From NCBI GenBank assembly GCA_023129715.1, contig JAGMBO010000005.1, forward strand, positions 1 to 64,000: a DNA stretch of 64,000 nt, given 5' to 3'. Under the pieces are notes generated by a model. It worked only from the letters and a program-made list of their open reading frames with translations. It was not told the origin of the DNA and did no database searches. Of this stretch, positions 57,201-64,000 are shown piece after piece. The number at the start of each line of letters is the position of its first letter. Within the stretch, counting starts at the first letter, position 1. The position numbers and the translations under genes are program-made. Origin of the DNA: Candidatus Eiseniibacteriota bacterium. GTDB lineage: Bacteria > Eisenbacteria > RBG-16-71-46 > CAIMUX01 > WJJG01.

Positions 57201-58644
57201 AGAAAGTCCCCTGCAAGTGAACGCAGACACTGAGCGCGCGCAGCAACTTGGGCATCTCGAAAGACACCGTCTTGAGCGAGACGATCCCCGTGCCCACCGG
57301 CCGGGCCGTGGGTTGGCTCCAGACATAGTGATCGGTACCGAATGCCCAGGGGCCCGACCAAGTCGAGCCAAGATCGTCGCGCAGTTTGATGTCGCCGTAG
57401 TAGACGTTGTTCTCGAAGCGGACCGTTCGCCGGTACTTGATCGGCGGGGTGAGTCCCTCCCAATCGAACCAGGAGTCGGCGCTGGTCACTTGCGGACCGC
57501 TCCCGGCGCCCTGGATGAGCCAGTAGACGTTGCCGCGCCCGTAGCGCTTCTCCTCAAGGGGGTAGTCGAAGAAGGACCAGGCATCCTGGCCATAGAAGAT
57601 CAAACCCTCCCCCGCCTCGAAGAAGCCGTCGCCGTCCTCATCGTCGGGCAGAAAGGCGACCGGCCACTCGCGCAAGGGAGCGCCGTCATCCTCATCGTCG
57701 TAGCCGCGCACGACGAGCTTCAGCTCGTCCCAAGCGAGACTCGCTTGCGCCAAACCCGCCGCGGTCAGATCGGCGAAGGCAAGCCGGTAGAGCCCGGTCG
57801 TATCCACCGTCACGCGGAACTCGAGCCCGCTCGCCCGCGGCAGCCGGCTGCCTGGCGCCTGCGGTGCGGGCGCCAGAGTCGGCGCCGCGCGGCGGCGATA
57901 GGCACGGGCGCTGCCATGGTTGAGGATCCGCTGGCGGAAGAGCGGCTCCCAGCGCGGCTCGTCGAACAAGTAGGGCACCCGACGGCCGGGATCCCCAGGC
58001 ACGGACTTCTCGGGAGCGGCGACGAAGCGCACGCGCACCAGCAGGCGCGAGAACCAACGCACCTCCCCCGCGACCGGATCGAATTGCAGAGGGGTGAGCT
58101 GCACGGGGACGACCCGATAGTGGCGCCAATTGCGCGCCTCGCCCAGGGTCACGAGCTGGGCCGGAAAGGCGCCCGCGGCGCCATAGATGCGTGGGTCCTC
58201 CTCGTAATCGAGCTCATAGCGCGGCATCGGCTCGTCACGTTCCCCGGCCGGCCCCGGCACCAGGCGGATGTCCTGGCGCGCCACCGGCAACGGGCGTCCG
58301 GCGATCGGCGTCTCCCCCGCGGCTTCGACCAGCTGGGGCACGGCGACGCGGCCCGGGGGCAAGGCGATCAAGTACTCGAGGCTCGGCAGGTCGGGCTCCC
58401 CGGGCCGGCCGACATGGTCCCCTCCCGGCAGGTCGAGCCGATCGTAGCGCTCACCCGCAAGGATGATCGGCACCACTCCCGGCCGCGGCGTGGTCACGAC
58501 GAAGAGGACCTCGTCGGGCGACTCGGCGATGATCTCGATCTGCGGATCCGCCGTCGCGGGCGTCTGCAGTACCCATCCGCTGCAGAGCACCGCTGCTGCA
58601 GCGAGAACCCCAAGCAGCCGTCTGGGATCTCGTCTCTTGCTCAT
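54295..58644 (-). CDS. Gingipain-type C25 family peptidase with FlgD-like tail (PorU-like plan)
   Basis: A 1449-residue secreted protein. Signal peptide, N-terminal prodomain, an Ig/beta segment with VTVDTTGLYRLAFADL followed by 'WDELKLVVRGYD' (a pattern seen in PorU and gingipain-like proteins), then the C25 peptidase core. The core has 'PDYLLLFGDASND', the His in AYQGHSHSRQ and the Cys in HGYGCHLAEFA as the likely catalytic dyad. The C-terminal about 90 residues form a FlgD-like domain (YWIPNPFEDRSHLVYRL, 'GLYFYELTIWDETGRR'). ATG 58644 chosen over GTG 58650 by AGGGG spacing. May be a surface protease or the sortase-like peptidase of a type IX-like system. Confidence 0.85.
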   Translation of the reverse strand: MSKRRDPRRLLGVLAAAAVLCSGWVLQTPATADPQIEIIAESPDEVLFVVTTPRPGVVPIILAGERYDRLDLPGGDHVGRPGEPDLPSLEYLIALPPGRVAVPQLVEAAGETPIAGRPLPVARQDIRLVPGPAGERDEPMPRYELDYEEDPRIYGAAGAFPAQLVTLGEARNWRHYRVVPVQLTPLQFDPVAGEVRWFSRLLVRVRFVAAPEKSVPGDPGRRVPYLFDEPRWEPLFRQRILNHGSARAYRRRAAPTLAPAPQAPGSRLPRASGLEFRVTVDTTGLYRLAFADLTAAGLAQASLAWDELKLVVRGYDDEDDGAPLREWPVAFLPDDEDGDGFFEAGEGLIFYGQDAWSFFDYPLEEKRYGRGNVYWLIQGAGSGPQVTSADSWFDWEGLTPPIKYRRTVRFENNVYYGDIKLRDDLGSTWSGPWAFGTDHYVWSQPTARPVGTGIVSLKTVSFEMPKLLRALSVCVHLQGTFFVNSSSSPHRPRLWLSRAAAPEETTWAFPGNPYYVYSLDDGLACTTGSSIPRTVLSDRRNYVKIYVPIRGDGIDDIDGDRIGIDWVDVDFEGTFEIYDHRLQAPLTGFIGQQEFLIRNVSTEDLLVLDIQDPRAPERLALTAGQLSGDAGSGDYDLRLQLDCGDILTGSELLIVEDDAFDPLPVGAVTQRAGAPVDQFTGEDYVLVYSRRFAAEVAPLIGHREGQGHRVFAAAVEDLYDTYSGGRAHPYAIKRLMRRMWRGSTPPPDYLLLFGDASNDLGGYLLGTPDGLADTTYVPTMTIPGHTFGSTGTQLISSDSWFIDNLNGAWGDQMSFFPDAHVGRVSCGTREEAEIYVEKVIHYEESDLEGRWRNRLVVVSDDDFSSSLSGIGGSGTYERRAGEWRFLAISRDAVDYAASDSLFAHYSLDTLYLNTLMDSVPSLGRCKPDTVDPQECLRDANGDIVPVDVGTDIDFAPSKSYGAATVKELLKASLSRGALLWAYQGHSHSRQLSHEEIFRQSIVASIQDVEDLDNLDRPFVFHGYGCHLAEFASHREGDRWRGDAMVERMLFCCPGAPRGGIGAIASTDFETIGHDYEEKVFAAMFADPPADAQGRRRWRLGEIVSHSKVKLPLGLRERVTYMLLGDPALRHGISPPWITLELNDAMWEEESGAEYASDREDDSLFIALEISDEADVGLPELEDYYGSVPTERLDLEDPDREGRLQRLSYRTQVQRRPYSLRVRTVDYEGSTRGLEIRIPFHVAIYERLSQGLELLPDGADIRDTSHLALTVRSGAHVEPEDIRFLIDGTPLGIASAELSQSPGEPGTWTLRYGELPELAEGNVTLDVEIRQHDGEFLVLASQTNRVGVVPLRIAEAYWIPNPFEDRSHLVYRLTGPASRARLRVFTSSGREILKDESLPVDKGLRHFLWDGRDADGDQVANGLYFYELTIWDETGRRAGARILDKVIRVR

Positions 58645-58714
58645 GCTCACCTACCCCTGTGCCGCCGGCGCGCCCCGCAGCATCCAAGAGGTCGCGGAAT
58701 TCCCGCGTCCGGAA

Positions 58715-60454
58715 TCAGCCGGCCGCCGCGCCCCGGGCGATCGGCGGCGGCTCGAATTGCATCCTGCGGAAGACCTCCTCGTCAACCTCGATCGGGGTCA
58801 CTGCCTTGCGCTCCATGATGTAGTGCTTGAAGAGCGAGTCGGCGCGAGCCTCGGCGATGCGCTCGACCACCGCCTCGGCGATGTCCTCGAAGATCGGCAC
58901 GTGGCCTGGTTCGATCTTCTCGAGCCGAGCGATGGCGAAGCGCCCCTCGTAGGGAACCGGCTCGGTGATCTCTCCGGTCTCCAGTCGGAAGATCTGCCGG
59001 TCGAGGGGACTGCTGATTTGATTCCCCCTTGCGACCACCTGCCCTGTGCCGACCCAGTCGGCGGAAGGGTCGAGGCGCCGGATCTGCGTGAGGGCGGCAT
59101 TCGCCTCCCCGCGCCCCGCCAGAATCTCGCGGGCGGCGAGCCCCGTGTCCCAATCCCGTAGATGGAGCAACAGAAATGCCCGCTTCTCCGGTTCGCCGAA
59201 CTCGGCAGAGTGCTCCTGGTACCAAGCGCGGGACTCCTCGAGGGTCGGCCGGGCGCGCGCGGATACGAATTCCCGATGGAAAGTGCGCGCCAGCATCAGG
59301 GAGCGCTGCTTGTCGTCTTCGTACGCGAAGTCGGGCTGCAGATGGTACTCCCGGTCCCAAACCGCCTGGCGCTCGATACGATCGAGCATCAGCTCACGGG
59401 TCAGCCGGAGCACGTCGGCGGAATCCTCGAAGGTGGGCCACGTGTAGACCAGCTTGGTCATGAGATGGTCCAGAAGAAGAATCGCCACGATCGTATCGGC
59501 CTTCGAGGTCGCTAGGATGCGCCCCCAGTCCCCCCGCGGCAAGGGACACTCCGGCCAGGGAGGCGCGTCCCGACGCGACTCGCTCCCCGGGGGGGGCGGC
59601 GTGAACCGCCGGCTGATGTGCTGGGTGTTCTTACGCAGGAAATCGGTCATCCAGTGGACTTGAAAGATATCCGTCTTGAAGTCGTATTCCTCGAAGAGCT
59701 GCTTGCGGAAATCGACGATGCGATTGCCCGAGCGTTCCAGGATGATGTGCTGTCTGAAGCGGTCCTTGACCAGCCGGAAGGGGGGCGGATCGGGATTGGG
59801 CCGCTTCTCGATCAGCTGCACGAACCGGTAGAGGCCATTGGCTCGGATCAGTCCGCTCGTCTCCAGGGGCCCCAGATCGGCGAGCGCACGCATCACCGCC
59901 GCGGGGGCCGCATCGATTGAGCGCCACCCTTGGTCTCCACCCTGGGACAGCCCTCGACCCATCGCGACCTTCTCGAAGACCGCCCCTGCGCGGACTACGT
60001 CGAGAATCTGGCGAGCCTCCTCATCGTCCTGGAAGCTCATCTCGCGGTAGTGGTAGCGCGTGCGGATGTGCTCCTCGTAGATGTCACGCAACTCGCCGTC
60101 GGTGATCTCCATCACATCTTGATAGGCATCCTGCTCCATGCGGCGCATCATCTTCCCTTCCAGCATAGTCTGAGCGCGCTCCTCGCGCAGTGGCGTCCAT
60201 TCGACCGAGTCGGCCGCAATCTGCTCGAGGATCGTCTTGTCGATGTATAGGTTGAGGAACCGGCGCGCCGAGGCGCTGTCGGGCGTGGAGCTTCCATCCT
60301 CGCCAACGCTCTCGTGGAAGGCCCGCTCGAATTCACTCAACCAGATCGCGTCCGCGCCGACGGTGATCAGAACCGGATCCTGCTCTTGGTCACAGCCTGC
60401 GAGGCTCAGGGCACTCAGCACGAGTACGGCCCAGAACACGGCGGTCTTCATCAT
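58715..60454 (-). CDS. SurA/PpiC-like peptidyl-prolyl isomerase lipoprotein
   Basis: A 579-residue lipoprotein (lipobox SLAGC, Cys near residue 21). N-terminal SurA-like chaperone helices ('RAFHESVG', 'RFLNLYIDKTILEQIA'), then two PPIC-like halves: one around 130-220 ('YREMSFQDDEEARQILDVV', 'QGGDQGW'), one around 415-530 (LLLHLRDWDT, 'GEITEPVPYEGRFAIARLE'). The second keeps the parvulin pattern better than the first. Probably a periplasmic chaperone for outer-membrane or secreted proteins, in line with its place beside the C25 protease. ATG 60454 or 60451 could both serve. Confidence 0.82.
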   Translation of the reverse strand: MMKTAVFWAVLVLSALSLAGCDQEQDPVLITVGADAIWLSEFERAFHESVGEDGSSTPDSASARRFLNLYIDKTILEQIAADSVEWTPLREERAQTMLEGKMMRRMEQDAYQDVMEITDGELRDIYEEHIRTRYHYREMSFQDDEEARQILDVVRAGAVFEKVAMGRGLSQGGDQGWRSIDAAPAAVMRALADLGPLETSGLIRANGLYRFVQLIEKRPNPDPPPFRLVKDRFRQHIILERSGNRIVDFRKQLFEEYDFKTDIFQVHWMTDFLRKNTQHISRRFTPPPPGSESRRDAPPWPECPLPRGDWGRILATSKADTIVAILLLDHLMTKLVYTWPTFEDSADVLRLTRELMLDRIERQAVWDREYHLQPDFAYEDDKQRSLMLARTFHREFVSARARPTLEESRAWYQEHSAEFGEPEKRAFLLLHLRDWDTGLAAREILAGRGEANAALTQIRRLDPSADWVGTGQVVARGNQISSPLDRQIFRLETGEITEPVPYEGRFAIARLEKIEPGHVPIFEDIAEAVVERIAEARADSLFKHYIMERKAVTPIEVDEEVFRRMQFEPPPIARGAAAG

Positions 60455-60605
60455 AGCCCCCCTTGCGGCACTTCCCCTCGAATCGGACGAAACGCGATCT
60501 TAGCAAGCCAGACGATCCCTCGAAAGCGATTCCGCCCACTTCCACCCGCAAGCGCCGCAAGGGGTTCCGCCCGGAGCCCCCATCCCGGCGCGCGGGCGCA
60601 GGGAA

Positions 60606-60634
60606 TTGACACCGAGGGGGCGCTGGGCGATCAT
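60606..60634 (+). promoter_or_regulatory. Sigma70-type promoter for the plus-strand glycan cassette
   Basis: TTGACA (60606-60611), 17-nt spacer, GATCAT (60629-60634), about 68 nt before the GT2 start codon. The -35 is perfect and the -10 matches 4 of 6. It lies in the 247-nt divergent gap with the SurA-like gene; on the other strand only weak elements (TAAGAT near 60495) are seen. Confidence 0.6.
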
Positions 60635-60701
60635 TTCTACTTGCCTGCTGAGATAGGTGGTCATCCGTCCGATGGGTAGCCAAGGGGGTGGGAGGAGCAC
60701 C

Positions 60702-61457
60702 ATGATCCACAAGTCCCTGGAGGGGGAATCGATTAGCATCTTCTTCCCCGCCTACGGCGACTGGGGCACGATCGCGAGCATGATCGTGTTGGGCTTCTGC
60801 GTGCTCGACGCTCTGGAGGTCGCCGGCGAGGTGATCGTCGTCAATGATGCAAGCCCCGACCACACGCCCGAGATCCTCGAGGAACTCCAGCGCCGCTACC
60901 CTCGCCTCCGGATCGTGACCCACGCCGCCAATCGTGGGTACGGCGGGGCGTTGCGCAGCGGTTTCGAGGCGGCCGCGGGACGCTGGATCTTCTATACCGA
61001 TGGCGATGCGCAGTACGACGTACGCGAACTCAGGGATCTCTGGGCGCAGCGCCAGGGAGCCGACCTGGTCAATGGGTACAAGATTCGCCGCAGTGATCCC
61101 TGGTACCGGGCCGTGATCGGCCGCCTCTACCACAACTTCGTAAAGCACCTCTTCCGGCTGCCGGTGCGCGATGTCGACTGCGACTTCCGCCTCCTGCGCC
61201 GCGAGGTATTCGAGCAAGTCCGCCTGACCGAAGATTCCGGGCTGATCTGCGTCGAGTTGGTGGCCAAGATCGCCCTGGCCGGCATGCGCATCGCCGAGGT
61301 GCCTGTGCACCACTTCCACCGCATGCACGGCAAGTCTCAGTTCTTCAACTTCCGCCGCGTGGTGCGCGTCCTGCTGCGTATGCTGCAGCTCTGGTGGAGG
61401 CTGTTCGTCCGCCATGAGCCGATCGGACCGTTGTCCGCGGCTCGGGATGAGCGCTGA
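60702..61457 (+). CDS. Family 2 glycosyltransferase (dolichyl-phosphate-mannose-synthase-like)
   Basis: A 251-residue GT-A protein: 'SIFFPAYGDWGTIASM', 'VIVVNDASPDHTPEIL', 'NRGYGGALRSGFEAA' and the DXD-type YTDGDAQYD, followed by DVDCDFRLLRREVF. This is the DPM1/GtrB-like pattern that charges polyprenyl phosphate with a sugar. The C-terminus has no clear TM pair, so it is soluble or peripheral. ATG 60702 follows GGGAGGAG. It is coupled by TGATG to the epimerase gene. Confidence 0.88.
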   Translation: MIHKSLEGESISIFFPAYGDWGTIASMIVLGFCVLDALEVAGEVIVVNDASPDHTPEILEELQRRYPRLRIVTHAANRGYGGALRSGFEAAAGRWIFYTDGDAQYDVRELRDLWAQRQGADLVNGYKIRRSDPWYRAVIGRLYHNFVKHLFRLPVRDVDCDFRLLRREVFEQVRLTEDSGLICVELVAKIALAGMRIAEVPVHHFHRMHGKSQFFNFRRVVRVLLRMLQLWWRLFVRHEPIGPLSAARDER

Positions 61458-62458
61458 TGGGTAACGGTGAAACAATCTATGCGGGGAAGCGGGCGCTCGT
61501 CACCGGCGGAGCCGGCTTCATCGGCAGCCATCTCGCCCGCCGGCTGCACGAGCTCGGCGCGGAGGTCTCCGTCGTCGACGCCATGATTCCCAACTGCGGA
61601 GGCAATCTCTATAACCTCGAGCCGATTCGCGACGCGGTTGCGCTGCACATCGTCGACATGCGGGATTGCGAGCGGATGCGGCCCCTGGTCCGCGCTCAGG
61701 ACTTCATTCTCAACCTGGCGGGCAAGGTCAGCCACATCGACAGCATGCAGGATCCGCACCAGGACCAGGGCATCAATTGCGAGAGTCAGCTTGCCCTGCT
61801 CGAGACCTGCCGGTGTGAGAATCCCAGCGCCCCCATCGTCTACGCCAGCACTCGGCAGCAGTACGGCCGCCCACTCTATACCCCGGTCGACGAGGACCAC
61901 CCCTTGCTGCCGACCGACTTCAATGGGATCAACAAGCTGGCCGGAGAGTGGTACCATCGCCTCTACGCGCGGCTGCACCGAATGCAAATCACCAGCCTGC
62001 GGCTGACGAATACGTACGGGCCCGGTCTCCTGATTAGCCACGACCGCCAGGGGTTTCTCTCGGTCTTCATCCGCCGTGTGCTCACCGGAGAACCGATCCG
62101 TGTCTTCGGCGACGGCAGCCAGCTGCGGGACCTCAACTATGTCGACGATGTCGTTGACGCGCTGCTCGCCGCCGCCGCCCGGCCCGATGCCGCCGGAGCG
62201 GGCGAGGTCTACAACCTCGGGTCCCCCGAGGCGATCTCCCTCAAGGAGGTCGCCGAGCTGATGGTCCGGATCGTCGGGTGCGGCCGCGTGGAACTCGTGC
62301 CTTTCCCGAATGAACTGCGCCGGATCGACATCGGTAGTTATCAGGGAGATTTCAGACGCATCCACAAGGCCCTCGGCTGGCAGCCGCGGATTTCGGTGGA
62401 GGAGGGATTGCGGCGCACCCTCGCCTTCTACCGCGAGCACGGGGGCCACTATCTCTAG
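61457..62458 (+). CDS. Extended SDR nucleotide-sugar epimerase/dehydratase with Asn in place of catalytic Tyr
   Basis: A 333-residue SDR. NAD motif VTGGAGFIGSHLARRL, 'NLAGKVSHIDSM', 'IVYASTRQQYGRPLY', then the position of the YxxxK pair reads DFNGINKLAGEWYH: Lys is kept but the residue four before it is Asn, not Tyr. 'LTNTYGPGLL' and 'RDLNYVDDVVDALL' follow. Members with such a change are known in sugar-nucleotide clusters; the reaction here cannot be fixed. Second gene of the plus-strand cassette, between GT2 and aminotransferase. Confidence 0.83.
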   Translation: MGNGETIYAGKRALVTGGAGFIGSHLARRLHELGAEVSVVDAMIPNCGGNLYNLEPIRDAVALHIVDMRDCERMRPLVRAQDFILNLAGKVSHIDSMQDPHQDQGINCESQLALLETCRCENPSAPIVYASTRQQYGRPLYTPVDEDHPLLPTDFNGINKLAGEWYHRLYARLHRMQITSLRLTNTYGPGLLISHDRQGFLSVFIRRVLTGEPIRVFGDGSQLRDLNYVDDVVDALLAAAARPDAAGAGEVYNLGSPEAISLKEVAELMVRIVGCGRVELVPFPNELRRIDIGSYQGDFRRIHKALGWQPRISVEEGLRRTLAFYREHGGHYL

Positions 62459-62492
62459 CCACGCGGTCTCCCGGGGGCTGCAGGAGGGGGGA

Positions 62493-63653
62493 ATGAGCAG
62501 CGAGTCGAGACAGCGAACTGCGGAAGAGACGCCGGCTCCCTTGCCCGTGTTCGATGTACGCACCCACGATGCGGCGATTGCCGCCGAGATCGGCGCCGCC
62601 ATCCAACGGGCGGTCGCCTCGGGTTGGTTCATTCTGGGCCCGGAAGGCGAACGCTTCGAAACCGCCTTTGCCACTTGGCTCGGCGGCGGCCACGTCGTCG
62701 GCGCCGCGTCGGGCACGGCAGCCTTGAGTCTCGCGCTAAGGGCCGCCGGCGTCGGACCCGGCGACAGCGTGCTCACCGTGCCCAACACCGCGATCCCTAC
62801 GGTCAGCGCCATCAGTGCCGTCGGCGCCGAACCGGTTTTCGTCGACGTCGATCCCGAGACCGCCCTGCTCGATCTCTCGCGGATCGACGCGGCCGTGCGG
62901 CCCAACAGCCGGGCAATCATCCCCGTGCACCTCTACGGCCGGGCGCTGGATCTCGACGCCCTGATGCCGATCGCCCGCCATCACGGACTGGTGGTCATCG
63001 AGGATGCCGCCCAGGCTCACGGCGCCCGCTGGCGCGGCCGCCCGGCGGGAACCTGGGGGAACTTCGGCTGCTTCAGCTTCTATCCGAGCAAGAACCTGGG
63101 CGCCTATGGCGATGCGGGGGCGGTCTGGACGGCGGACGAGGAGGACGCTCGGCTGCTGCGCAGCTTGCGTAACTATGGTCAGAGCGAGCGCGACCGACAC
63201 GAGCGCGTCGGTCTCAACAGCCGTCTCGATGAGATCCAGGCAGCCATTCTGAATGCGAAGCTCCCGCACTTGGTCCACTGGAATCAGCAACGCCGGCGCC
63301 TGGCGGCCCGCTATCGCGAGCTGCTCGCCCCGCTGCCCCTGACACTTCCGCCGCCGGCCCCGACCGAAGAGGCGCACGTCTACCATCTCTTCACCGTGCG
63401 CGTTGCCGAGCGGGGTCGAGTTCGCGACCGGCTCGCCGATCGCGGGATTGGGTCTCAGGCGCATTATCCAACGCCGATCCATCTCCAGGAGGCCTACTCC
63501 CATTTGGGATACCACGCGGGTGATTTCCCGGCAGCCGAGGCCTGGTGCCGCGAAACCTTAAGCCTTCCTTTCTCCCCAGCGCTGGGGGAGAATGATCTGC
63601 GACGCGTGGTGCAGGTCCTCACCGAAACGCTGGGCGGCAGGAGGGACGGCTAG
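62493..63653 (+). CDS. DegT/DnrJ/EryC1/StrS-family sugar aminotransferase
   Basis: A 386-residue PLP enzyme. Signatures: 'GWFILGPEGERFETAFATWL', 'VGAASGTAALSLALRA', VVIEDAAQAHGARW, CFSFYPSKNLGAYGDAGAVW (PLP Lys in SKNLGAYGD), 'GLNSRLDEIQAAIL'. It aminates a keto-sugar nucleotide. ATG 62493 with CAGGAGGGGGG. Together with the epimerase it would produce an amino sugar for the glycan the GT2 handles. Confidence 0.93.
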   Translation: MSSESRQRTAEETPAPLPVFDVRTHDAAIAAEIGAAIQRAVASGWFILGPEGERFETAFATWLGGGHVVGAASGTAALSLALRAAGVGPGDSVLTVPNTAIPTVSAISAVGAEPVFVDVDPETALLDLSRIDAAVRPNSRAIIPVHLYGRALDLDALMPIARHHGLVVIEDAAQAHGARWRGRPAGTWGNFGCFSFYPSKNLGAYGDAGAVWTADEEDARLLRSLRNYGQSERDRHERVGLNSRLDEIQAAILNAKLPHLVHWNQQRRRLAARYRELLAPLPLTLPPPAPTEEAHVYHLFTVRVAERGRVRDRLADRGIGSQAHYPTPIHLQEAYSHLGYHAGDFPAAEAWCRETLSLPFSPALGENDLRRVVQVLTETLGGRRDG

Positions 63654-63717
63654 GCGGCCGCCGCTCGGCCACTGCCGGCGCCACGAATCGCCCGACCCGT
63701 TCGCCGTCGGAGGCAGC

Positions 63718-64000
63718 ATGTCGACACCTCTGTTCATGGTTCTCATCGCAGTGGTCTTCTCCGTCGCAGGCGAGATCTTCTTCAAGGAGGGCATGAATCG
63801 CGTCGGGGTGCTCACGTTCTCCACGCTCGGTCCGACGGCGGCGCGCATGATCCGCACCTGGCCATTCTATGCGGGTTGCGCCTGCTTCCTGGTGAGCGTT
63901 TCCTTCTGGTTCGCAGCGATCTCGCGGGTCGATCTGAGTTGGGCCTATCCCCTGCTCGCAACCGGATACATTCTGATGCTGCTCTTCTCCGCGATCATTC
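63718..64000 (+). CDS. SMR/EamA-like membrane protein (partial, runs off the window)
   Basis: Starts ATG 63718 (GGAGG 5 nt upstream) and is open to the end: 94 residues with three hydrophobic segments (FMVLIAVVFSVAGEIFF, 'YAGCACFLVSVSFWFAAIS', 'YPLLATGYILMLLFSAII'). 'SRVDLSWAYPLLATGY' fits the small multidrug-resistance/ArnE-ArnF group that flips sugar-charged undecaprenyl phosphate. The linkage to GT2 and aminotransferase supports a lipid-linked sugar flippase. The C-terminus is beyond the window. Confidence 0.75.
   Translation, partial: MSTPLFMVLIAVVFSVAGEIFFKEGMNRVGVLTFSTLGPTAARMIRTWPFYAGCACFLVSVSFWFAAISRVDLSWAYPLLATGYILMLLFSAII

Overview
The window is bacterial, about two-thirds G+C, and almost entirely coding. 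Nearly all genes lie on the minus strand in long, tightly packed operons; only a GGDEF gene near 50 kb and the last four genes (60.7-64 kb) are on the plus strand. LptD shows a Gram-negative outer membrane. Secreted beta-propeller proteins with FlgD-like C-terminal domains, a gingipain-type C25 protease and a PorX-like response regulator point to an FCB-group candidate phylum (Eisenbacteria or Krumholzibacteriota-like). That placement is inferred from gene style, not from a marker tree. No rRNA, tRNA, CRISPR array, insertion sequence or prophage was seen.

Layout. 0-8.5 kb: a giant secreted propeller protein, the Mg2+ transporter MgtE, and a lipoprotein joining a degenerate 5'-nucleotidase (UshA-like) domain to four heme-c motifs. 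The reading frame of that lipoprotein contains an in-frame TGA at the position where relatives have Cys. 8.7-23 kb: lptD, a ROK kinase, folC, accD, rimI-tsaB-tsaE, a PorX-like PglZ response regulator with its sensor kinase, serS and an atypical hemC. 23-28.2 kb: a surface-polysaccharide precursor block (polyprenyl-phosphate sugar-phosphate transferase, galE-like, rmlB-like, rmlC-like, ugd). 28.2-36.4 kb: the pyrimidine operon pyrR-pyrB-pyrC-(TPR lipoprotein)-pyrK-pyrD-pyrF. Its leader contains a PyrR-binding hairpin that matches the known consensus. 36.5-46.8 kb: a second propeller gene, also crossed by an in-frame TGA, then recO, two CorC-like CBS proteins, ybeY, a PgpH-type HD phosphodiesterase, phoH, a LysM lipoprotein and a small coiled-coil lipoprotein. 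46.9-51.4 kb: aspS, a VanZ-like gene, a PTS IIA gene and the GGDEF protein. 51.6-60.5 kb: clpB, the C25 protease and a SurA-like lipoprotein. 60.6-64 kb: a glycan cassette (GT2, SDR epimerase, DegT aminotransferase, SMR/EamA-like membrane protein cut by the window end).

Most notable: two open frames are each crossed by one in-frame TGA, and each TGA is followed within about 30 nt by a stable hairpin whose loop begins with G. One lies at a Cys-equivalent site of the UshA-like family, as expected for selenocysteine. The other sits next to a Cys in a secreted propeller, and its loop resembles the E. coli fdhF SECIS loop. TGA ends many other genes here, so a reassigned code is excluded. Nonsense mutation or assembly error remains possible, especially for the propeller.

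The PorX-like regulator with its kinase, the C25 protease and the FlgD-tailed exoproteins together suggest a type IX-like secretion or cell-surface regulatory circuit outside classical Bacteroidota. No T9SS core gene is visible in the window.
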